Assembly (NCBI GenBank): GCA_017443145.1
Contig: JAFSPA010000006.1
Location: 372,001 to 436,000 of the forward strand
Length of the DNA: 64,000 nucleotides
Direction: 5' to 3'
From: Paludibacteraceae bacterium
Lineage (GTDB): Bacteria; Bacteroidota; Bacteroidia; Bacteroidales; Paludibacteraceae
Part shown: piece after piece, positions 38,095-44,500 of the stretch
Position numbering within the stretch: the first letter of the stretch is position 1
Layout: every line of letters begins with the position of its first letter
Translations under genes and position numbers: made by a program
Notes under the pieces: model-generated
Told to the model about the DNA's origin: nothing
The model's database searches: none
What the model saw: only the letters and a program-made list of their open reading frames with translations

Positions 38095-38441
38095 CTTTTA
38101 CGCAGAAAAATGATCTTTTTATATCATTTTCCTCTTTTTCCTATAAGTACACAACATGTCAAAGGTCTCTTTCCTCAGTTTTTAGCCTTGAGGCGGGGCT
38201 GTATGTTTATTTTTTTCGTTAGTTCTTTATTTTTTTTCGTGGCACTCTGGCACTCTTGTTTTCAGCACCCCTTGCGCTGACCTTGCGCTGATGTTACGCC
38301 ACTCTTGCGCCACTCTTTGCTTGTCTCCTGCTTGTATTGTACTTGTATCCTGCTTGTATTGCAGCTTGATCCCTACTTGGCCCCTGCTTGGTCCCTTTCA
38401 CTCGCACCTCACTTGGTCCTTTACAACCATATTGATTCAAT
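38095..38441. other. Noncoding gap with a degenerate 11-bp array
   Basis: No supportable gene. It contains a T-rich stretch, a second copy of the CTTTATTTTT...CGTGGCACTCTGGCA motif (38225-38254), and an array with an 11-bp period from 38270 to about 38412. Confidence 0.65.
38270..38401. repeat. Degenerate 11-bp tandem array, about 12 units
   Basis: Two identical units CCTTGCGCTGA (38270-38291) pass into TGTTACGCCAC, TCTTGCGCCAC, TCTTTGCTTGT, CTCCTGCTTGT, ATTGTACTTGT, ATCCTGCTTGT and so on, each exactly 11 bp long, with neighbouring units most alike, as in a slowly diverging slippage array. Confidence 0.8.
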
Positions 38442-38475
38442 AAAAAAGCAAGACACGAGATTTCTCTCATGTCTG
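38442..38475 (-). terminator. Terminator of the ParE-type TA operon
   Basis: In the minus-strand RNA GACATGAGA pairs with TCTCGTGTC around a GAAA tetraloop, followed by TTGC and a run of six Ts. Confidence 0.8.
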
Positions 38476-38499
38476 GCAAAAAGATTATGTAATTAGGGA

Positions 38500-38820
38500 T
38501 TAGTCGAAGAGCCGAGCTGCTAATTCTTCCGGATCTTGGCGAGTGTCCCAAACATCAGCAATCTCTATGCTATCGTCCGTCACCCGGTAGATTACTTTGG
38601 TTAAATCTGCAATAACCAGTCGTCGAAATTCATAACGAGCTCCTTCCAACAACGGTTCCACTTGTCCTAGTTCCGGATAAGCATGCAACTTGTCAACTTC
38701 AGAGTATACCATTGACACATATTTCCTCGCCCGAATCTGTCCAAATTCTGCCGTTATGTAGTCAATGATTTTACCATATGACCGTTCGGCCCTTTTTGAC
38801 CAATGTATTTGCTCAATCAT
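38500..38820 (-). CDS. RelE/ParE-family toxin
   Basis: A 106-aa protein with the ParE-like layout: IHWSKRAERSYGKIIDYITAEFG in the two N-terminal helices, HAYPELGQVEPLLEGARYEFRRLVIADLTKVIYRV in the sheet, and ADVWDTRQDPEEL at the end. ParE-type members poison gyrase while RelE-type ones cut mRNA; the sequence does not settle which. It overlaps the antitoxin stop by ATGA. Confidence 0.85.
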   Translation of the reverse strand: MIEQIHWSKRAERSYGKIIDYITAEFGQIRARKYVSMVYSEVDKLHAYPELGQVEPLLEGARYEFRRLVIADLTKVIYRVTDDSIEIADVWDTRQDPEELAARLFD

Positions 38821-39077
38821 ACAGTCGTTACGTAAGCACGCTCAATGCGTTGGTTCATTCTGTCAAGAACTTCTTCATTTGTGAAGCACTCGCCCCGCTC
38901 AATCTCAGCAATTCCCTCTTCTGCGCCTGCAATCAGCTGCTGACGAACAGATTCGTTTATTCCTTGTGCGCTCAACTTCTGCACGTTAGCTTGCATTGCC
39001 TCTATCACTTTTCTTTGTTCTGCAAGGGATAGGGTGAACATCACTTGAATTAGGCTGTTTAATGTTTCTTGTGCCAT
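38817..39077 (-). CDS. Antitoxin partner of the ParE-type toxin
   Basis: An 86-aa helical protein (VMFTLSLAEQRKVIEAMQANVQKL) ending in the stretch EEGIAEIERGECFTNEEVLDRM, which is typical of antitoxins paired with this ParE type in Bacteroidota. The start was set at 39077 (MAQETLNS), since the 21 upstream codons overlap the promoter. It lacks a Shine-Dalgarno site. Confidence 0.75.
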   Translation of the reverse strand: MAQETLNSLIQVMFTLSLAEQRKVIEAMQANVQKLSAQGINESVRQQLIAGAEEGIAEIERGECFTNEEVLDRMNQRIERAYVTTV

Positions 39078-39105
39078 AATTTCTGTTGGTTTTGCGATTT
39101 CGTCG

Positions 39106-39137
39106 CAAAAGTACAGTTTTTTTTTGACATACACAAA
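39106..39137 (-). promoter_or_regulatory. Promoter of the ParE-type TA operon
   Basis: Minus-strand TTTG (39134-39137), a 20-bp spacer and TACTTTTG (39106-39113). Confidence 0.8.
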
Positions 39138-39219
39138 CATTTGAGCAAAAATCTTTCTTTTTTGCCATTTTTTTCATTAAATCAACATTTCAAGGGTCCC
39201 GTGACATTGCTTAATAACG

Positions 39220-39279
39220 AAAAACGGCACTACGAATCCGGATGGTGAACGGTTGCCCGTCCAAAGGATTCATTAGTGC
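39220..39279 (-). terminator. Terminator of ncRNA A
   Basis: GCACTAATGAATCC (minus strand) pairs with GGATTCGTAGTGC with one bulge, enclosing an inner hairpin GGACGG-GCAA-CCGTTC, and is followed by five Ts. Confidence 0.8.
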
Positions 39280-39407
39280 TGTTTGGATCTGTTACTTATA
39301 AACGTTGCGAATGTTTTGGGAGCCCCAAACGGCATTACCTTGCTATGTCCTTTCCTCCTGCGTCTACATATATATCACACGTACACATGCACCCACATTA
39401 TGGAAAA
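39220..39407 (-). ncRNA. Candidate structured ncRNA A (about 190 nt)
   Basis: A minus-strand unit with no credible ORF, bounded by a consensus promoter (39413-39444) and a strong terminator (39220-39279). In its centre GTTTGG (read from the minus strand, 39325-39330) pairs with CCAAAC (39281-39286) and encloses a loop (39289-39322) containing ATTCGCAAC. The same loop type, with a stem of different sequence, occurs in unit B at 48239-48272. The exact 5' end is estimated from the promoter. Function unknown; it does not show RNase P, tmRNA or SRP signatures. Confidence 0.6.
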
Positions 39408-39492
39408 TCGCGCAAAGGTACGGCTTTTATTTGAATTATGCAAATATTTGGGCAAAAAAATTCCATTTGCAAGCAGAATTGACAAAAATTAA
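39404..39492. repeat. 89-bp direct repeat, copy 1
   Basis: Identical over 89 bp to 40113-40201. It contains a complete minus-strand promoter and here lies directly in front of ncRNA A. The two copies enclose TA module 3. Confidence 0.92.
39413..39444 (-). promoter_or_regulatory. Promoter of ncRNA A
   Basis: Minus-strand TTTG (39441-39444), a 20-bp spacer and TACCTTTG (39413-39420), part of the 89-bp repeat. Confidence 0.75.
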
Positions 39493-39524
39493 CAATTACG
39501 CCTCGAGCGAACCCGAGGCGTAAT
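39486..39524 (-). terminator. Terminator of TA module 3
   Basis: ATTACGCCTCG (39495-39505) and CGAGGCGTAAT (39514-39524) form a perfect 11-bp stem. The following minus-strand T-rich tract comes from the edge of the 89-bp repeat. Confidence 0.75.
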
Positions 39525-39546
39525 ATACATTAATCTGTGCCATAGT

Positions 39547-39873
39547 TTACTTATCCTCCGGATTGTAATTCAGCGTGTCGTGTACCGCATCGTGGTAGTA
39601 CAACACTTTCTCTCGTGAAGGCAAGGAATACATTTTATACGCAAAATGGAATCCTTCAACGTAATATTCATAGTAGCCAGCCTCTTGCCAATCGCGTCTG
39701 TAGGGTGTACGATGGAACATTTCGGCATAATTAGCAAAATCGTACAATGCATTTTCCAACCTGTCAACTTTGGCCACTACCGTTGGGTAGTCCAATGTGA
39801 TATGTACACGCATACTGACCTCATAGAACTGGTCAAGTACGTTGTACACCTTATTATCAATGTAAACGATCAT
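39547..39873 (-). CDS. RelE-like toxin of TA module 3
   Basis: A 108-aa protein with a RelE-like order of elements: RLENALYDFANYAEMFHRTPYRRDWQEAGYYEYYVEGFHFAYKMYSLP, then VLYYHDAVHDTLNYN near the end. Small Bacteroidales proteins of this type pair with a short antitoxin in the same arrangement. Toxic activity is inferred from family likeness and from the ATGA overlap with the antitoxin gene; catalytic residues cannot be assigned confidently. Confidence 0.65.
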   Translation of the reverse strand: MIVYIDNKVYNVLDQFYEVSMRVHITLDYPTVVAKVDRLENALYDFANYAEMFHRTPYRRDWQEAGYYEYYVEGFHFAYKMYSLPSREKVLYYHDAVHDTLNYNPEDK

Positions 39874-40097
39874 GCTTGGTGATAATACTCATGCGCCTTG
39901 TCGCGCAGTTTATCCATAGCCACATGTAATGGCATCCCGTTTTTTTCCAACTGCTCCATGGTAATCATGGGCAAATTGGCTGGGTGTTTCATCCACTCTA
40001 TGTAGGACAAAACCTGATCCACTGCTGCTTGATTTTCCACCATAGAACCCATAGCAGAGATAAATCGTTTACTTGCAACTGATTGTACTGCTGTCAT
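39870..40097 (-). CDS. Antitoxin of TA module 3
   Basis: A 75-aa protein starting at 40097 (MTAVQSVASKRF), five bases after a perfect AGGAGG. The upstream extension of the open frame runs through the promoter repeat and is rejected. The sequence is helical, with VDQVLSYIEWMKHP and MEQLEKNGMPLHVAMDKLRDKAHEYYHQ. No DNA-binding motif is obvious. Its stop overlaps the toxin start (ATGA). Confidence 0.65.
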   Translation of the reverse strand: MTAVQSVASKRFISAMGSMVENQAAVDQVLSYIEWMKHPANLPMITMEQLEKNGMPLHVAMDKLRDKAHEYYHQA

Positions 40098-40102
40098 AGT
40101 GA

Positions 40103-40108
40103 CCTCCT
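40103..40108 (-). promoter_or_regulatory. Consensus Shine-Dalgarno AGGAGG before the module 3 antitoxin
   Basis: A perfect AGGAGG lies five bases before the ATG, the same spacing as at the YafQ-type antitoxin. Confidence 0.85.
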
Positions 40109-40112
40109 TTTC

Positions 40113-40201
40113 AAAATCGCGCAAAGGTACGGCTTTTATTTGAATTATGCAAATATTTGGGCAAAAAAATTCCATTTGCAAGCAGAATTGACAAAAATTA
40201 A
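40113..40201. repeat. 89-bp direct repeat, copy 2
   Basis: Identical to 39404-39492, offset 709 bp. It carries the promoter of TA module 3. Confidence 0.92.
40122..40153 (-). promoter_or_regulatory. Promoter of TA module 3
   Basis: Minus-strand TTTG (40150-40153), a 20-bp spacer and TACCTTTG (40122-40129), identical to the ncRNA A promoter. Confidence 0.8.
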
Positions 40202-40228
40202 GGTTCTTAGCAAAAAAAAGAGAAAATA

Positions 40229-40260
40229 TTTGCACGGATAAAATAAAAGCAGTACTTTTG
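40229..40260 (+). promoter_or_regulatory. Promoter of the 43-aa ORF / possible nuclease pair
   Basis: TTTG (40229-40232), a 20-bp spacer and TACTTTTG (40253-40260), divergent from TA module 3. Confidence 0.8.
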
Positions 40261-40287
40261 CAGTGTCAAATCAAAGCCTCTATAACT

Positions 40288-40419
40288 ATGGGTACCATTT
40301 TTAACACGGCTGCGCAGACGCCACAGACAGAAAAAGGTAATCGGCTGTATGAGTTCAAACGTATCTCCCCAGAGGAGTTACAGGACTATCGGATTCCCAC
40401 CTATAGTTACATCGTATGA
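40288..40419 (+). CDS. 43-aa small protein, candidate antitoxin
   Basis: The first ATG after a consensus promoter opens a 43-codon frame beginning MGTIFNTAAQTPQTEKGN and ending EELQDYRIPTYSYIV; the next gene starts one base after its stop. No family is recognised. Its size, position as first gene and tight coupling to a possible nuclease suggest an antitoxin or immunity role, which is an inference. Confidence 0.55.
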   Translation: MGTIFNTAAQTPQTEKGNRLYEFKRISPEELQDYRIPTYSYIV

Positions 40420-40420
40420 T

Positions 40421-40876
40421 ATGAAAACGAGTTCCAAATTACCGAAGCGGAGCAATGCCTCCAGTGGGCAAAAGGCGCATAACGAAAGTCAGTTTATTAA
40501 GATTGGCCGTGTGCGGTTACATAGTTGGATTAACGAGAAGTTGCCCGCTGCTGATATTCTTATTTCGGAAAGAGAGATTGTTCACGTAGCACATAAGCAT
40601 AGTCAAGAATTGGCATCACTTGGAATGGAGGCCTTCAATTACGTGACGATGATCATCAACCAATCGGATGAGGTTCGCAGAGATAATAGAGACGCATTGT
40701 TTTTCATAGTTAGTGGAGCTCGCAAGAGTGATAGCGACTTGGAGCAGTGCGCGGTTGTAGAACTGAAGATGGAGTGGATGGGTAGGAAGCGCGTCTATGT
40801 AATAAAATCAGCCCGCCCGATGAATTGGGGCAGGCTGCGTAAAATTGAGTTGGTGTGTGTTAAACCCCGCTCTTAA
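40421..40876 (+). CDS. 151-aa protein, possible phage-barnase-like (PBECR) nuclease toxin
   Basis: It starts at ATG 40421 (MKTSSKLPKRS). The core reads IGRVRLHSWINEKLP, REIVHVAHKHSQELASLGMEAFNYVTMIINQSDEVR, DALFFIVSGARKSDS and CAVVELKMEW, then RKRVYVIKSARPMNW. The VHVAHKHSQEL segment followed by a helix and a strand recalls the phage barnase/EndoU/colicin/RelE-like domains, but the match is from memory of the motif layout and is weak. It may instead be an unrelated RelE-like protein. Confidence 0.5.
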   Translation: MKTSSKLPKRSNASSGQKAHNESQFIKIGRVRLHSWINEKLPAADILISEREIVHVAHKHSQELASLGMEAFNYVTMIINQSDEVRRDNRDALFFIVSGARKSDSDLEQCAVVELKMEWMGRKRVYVIKSARPMNWGRLRKIELVCVKPRS

Positions 40877-40989
40877 CATAAGACCTCCGTTCGACCTTAC
40901 CTCTGTGCCGCTGAATTGCAACGAGTAAAAACGGAATGCAACCAGACGCAGGTAGTGAGCCACACGCGCTCAATAATCTTTTGCGACTG

Positions 40990-41021
40990 CAAAAGTACTG
41001 CAAAAAATTCAATCCTGCAAA
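40990..41021 (-). promoter_or_regulatory. Orphan antisense promoter
   Basis: Minus-strand TTTG (41018-41021), a 20-bp spacer and TACTTTTG (40990-40997). It points toward the 3' end of the possible nuclease gene; no minus-strand gene follows. Confidence 0.55.
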
Positions 41022-41085
41022 TTTTCAGCAAGAAAAATGCAAAATATTTTCATTTTGTGCATAAATTGGGGTTAAAAGGCACAAA

Positions 41086-41118
41086 AAAAATGCGGCAGAG
41101 GGACTTTGCCGCATTTTT
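41086..41118. terminator. Terminator of giant-protein cassette 2, bidirectional
   Basis: AAAAATGCGGCA pairs with TGCCGCATTTTT around a 9-base loop. Both arms are identical to those of the terminator at 26358-26395; only the loop differs. It can also end the plus-strand 43-aa ORF/possible nuclease operon. Confidence 0.85.
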
Positions 41119-41163
41119 GGGAGAGTTAGTTCTTGAACTTATTTTCAGAGTGACGGAATAACG

Positions 41164-41547
41164 TTATTTCGTTATCACGTTATCACGACGTCGGCGCAAG
41201 AGGGTTATTCCTCCGAAGACCAGAGCCATAGCCAATAACGGGAAGAGTGCATCGCCGATAGGAGACGGACCTTGACCATAGTCGTCAGGGGTTATAAAGC
41301 CCTTACGCGGACCGACCTTTTTCGGCCCTTCTGAGGACGAAGTCATATCTGTTTCTTCCGACGGCAAGGTATTGCTAAACGGTTCGTATATCGGACTGGA
41401 GTAGCGCGGACTGTTCATCACAGCCCGACTACTCGTCATCTCGTCGTAATCACTCTGACCAAACGAACTACGGCTCGAGGTCATTTGCGCAAAGGCGCTC
41501 ATTGTTGCAAGGCAGCAAATAATGATAATATAAATTCGTACTTTCAT
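41164..41547 (-). CDS. Small exported protein with C-terminal membrane segment (cassette 2)
   Basis: About 127 aa and a paralogue of the product of 26403-26771: the same signal peptide, the same NSPRYSSPIYEPFSNTLPSE block, then SPIGDA, a hydrophobic span (LFPLLAMALVFGGITLL) and RRRRD. The region between is diverged (TSSSEGPKKVGPRKGF against TTSSGVNKGGPRKSL), so the ends are under stronger constraint. It lies 44 bp after giant protein 2. The start may also be five codons upstream. Confidence 0.7.
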   Translation of the reverse strand: MKVRIYIIIICCLATMSAFAQMTSSRSSFGQSDYDEMTSSRAVMNSPRYSSPIYEPFSNTLPSEETDMTSSSEGPKKVGPRKGFITPDDYGQGPSPIGDALFPLLAMALVFGGITLLRRRRDNVITK

Positions 41548-41591
41548 GATTTTTCCTTTCATTCTTTAATTCTTTCACTCATTTAACATTA

Positions 41592-44500
41592 TCATTGTAT
41601 TCTTGCTCCGCGAGCATCAAATACTTTGCCGTCCTTGACGATGTAGAGCACACCGTCAATGAGCTTCTTGCATACACCATTAAGCGCAGCGTCACCATTT
41701 GCACCATTGACTGTTTCAACGCTTGTCGTTGTTTGCTCAATCGGCGAGATCTCCAGCACGAAGCGCTCGTTATGGTCACCTGCAGGCAGCGTTACGGCGT
41801 AGTCCATCAACGCCAAGTTAGTACGTGTCTGCAACTCGTTATCTATCAGGGTAACGCCAACTCCACTTGTTCCTTCCGGAAGCGAGAATGAGTATTCTCC
41901 TTCTGTCGCAATTTTAACACCCATCGGTACAAGAGTCGTCTTGTCATACTCTAACGGTAAGCTATTACCTGCCACCTCCACTTGGTCAACGATAGTGTAG
42001 ATATTCGCGCCAGCATTGAACGCTTTAGTAAGGTCGTGACCAAACTCAAAGCCGGACGTTACTTCTTCTTCATCCGTCAAACGAATATAGGTATGGTCAA
42101 TATCCTTCTCTCCATTTAGCAGGTGAATATTAAACTCAACAAGATGTGTATCATCAGCCGCAGCCTTTCGGCGTGCAACTACCGAGGACGGTTTTGGAGA
42201 AACAATTGTAGAAGTCCAAGCCATCGTGGTCTTGCTATATTGTACAAGGTACGAATTCATCGCTTTGAATGTCGTTGAACTTCCTGTGCGTTGAGGTGAT
42301 AAGGCATTCGTAGAAGAATTCCACGCATAATAGAAGGGAAGATTATCCGCAGTCCATTCACTTGGATAATAGTAGCTATCCGTTGCGTCATTGATAAAAC
42401 CAGTAGTATAACTATGCGTGTTATTTGCATAACTCGGAACGCCGATGCAGTGCCAATAACTATCACGCTTCGTACGGTCGTAGTTCGCTGGCAGACCCGT
42501 TGAATTACCACTCGCATCCACCGTTCTATTAATCGTACACTCGTATCCGGTCTGATCAATAGTGATAGTTGTATCTCTCGTAATGATACTACCTACTGAT
42601 TTGGCAGATGGGAAGTAGAGTGATACCTTGTCCACGTAGTTCCAGACGCTGCTGGATGTCGTTAAGTTATCCAAATCGAGGCATAATACATATCCCTCAT
42701 ATGCTTTGAGTATGTAGTCTTTTTTCTGAGCCGGCATAATATACTTCCAGTTAACATCTGATTCAGCCCAGAAGCCATTAGCAGCACGTCCCTTACCGTC
42801 ATAGTACTCCATTATCCAATGCTCTCCGTACGTACCGAAGCCAAATACGTCGTTCAGTTTAACGTCAAATGGGAAGGATATCCAATACAACGCACGCTCG
42901 TAGATACTCAGTGAAGCATTATTAAGCGTTGTTTTATTGAACTGCATGACACAATATACGGTATCCACCGCTGTGAGTTTACCGGAACCGGAGAATGTCA
43001 GCTGTTTGGCATCTCCCTGATGCTCACGAACAATCATTACACTAGTATTAATCGCTTTTGCAGAGCTTACGGTCTCATCATCCACTAACCATGCCGATAG
43101 GAGGTGGTTGGTTTTGAAATCATAGATAACACGGATGGTGTGTGCCGTCGTAGGAGAATCGCCTCCTAAGATCTGTTCTGTAGAAGCATCGGACCAAGCA
43201 TCGCTGGTTCCCTTGAAATACTGGTAGTGGTTCGTGTTACTATAGTAATAGTTAGAAATCAGTTTGATGCGAGCACCTTCTTCTGCTTTCAAGTCTCTAC
43301 GGTATATCCAGTTGCCATCATCACCGAAGCGTGCAGTATCCGATGGAAAATCTGAGCCATCTAATCTCAATATACGCTTGTTTGCTCCAGTAGATCCTTG
43401 CAACCAGAGGAAGGTTGCATTTCCACCTTCGCTTGAGCCATTTAAGTAAGCACGGCCAATCACATTCGTGTTACTATTGTACATAAATCGCACATTTGCT
43501 TGATAAGGCAGGTTCTCCCAGTTAAACGGAGAGTCACCGGTCGTCATCGTCTCAGATACATTCTGGCTGTAGTCATTAGCGACGCAGAAGCGAACATTCT
43601 TACCTGTCGGAGTCCAGTGACAGTGGTAGTAATCATAACCGGAGTGCTCCTTTGAGTAGTCGGAATACTCCATCTTATTATCAGGCGTCGTCTTAAACGC
43701 TTCCCAACCTCCGCTCGCTACGTCCGTACGGATGTAGTAGTTGCCGGTATAAGGCTCAATATACGTGATAGTTACGGTATTCGTTGAACCGTTATGTACT
43801 TGTTTCACCTCGAAGTTATGTACGCCTTGAGCCGGGCTTCCAAAAGTGGCAGCAGAAATAGCACTACCTTGATCTTCCCAAGTCAAAGGAGATAGTTTCG
43901 TACACTTTTGTAGCCGCAGCGTCCAATCACTACCGGTTACATAGAAGCTGACAATATCTTTTTTAGTGCCTGCAGCTGACAAGTGGCGAATAAAGTTCGA
44001 TGCGTGGTCTGTTTTACTACCTGCAGTCGTTTTAATCTTACCGTTGTAAACTACGCGGTAGTCATTCAAATCCAGCGGGAAGTCTAACGACACTTTCAAT
44101 TTTCCGGAATTGGTACAGTTCAGCGTAAACTTATACGTTCCTGCTCCGGTTGATGTGAAGTTACAGTCAGAATTGGTGCGATCTAAGAAATCCCAACCGG
44201 TACAATTGGTATTCGTCATAGTACCAGAGTTTCCGTATTCCCTTCCGTTGAGACCTTTGACTTTGAATTTATAACCTGTTGTAGCAGAAAGTGTGACGCT
44301 AGCAGTAAACTCTCTATCTCCGGCATTAGCGGTAGTAAACGTAACCGGAGTGCCGGAAACCACAGCATCTCCATAAGTCCACATGAGCAGTTGAATACCG
44401 GATGAGGTCTCGTTATATTTCATCCAATATCCCTCGAAGTAACCTGTATTATTCTTCGATTGCCAAACATAGTTTTCAACGACGAACATGTTATCTTTTG

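Noticed and set aside
39283-39492. 69-codon plus-strand ORF
   Set aside because: It runs through ncRNA A and the 89-bp repeat, and the encoded sequence looks random.
37526-41021. Diversity-generating retroelement or retron near the repeats
   Set aside because: No reverse transcriptase ORF, and the 89-bp repeat is noncoding and perfectly identical, without adenine-specific changes.
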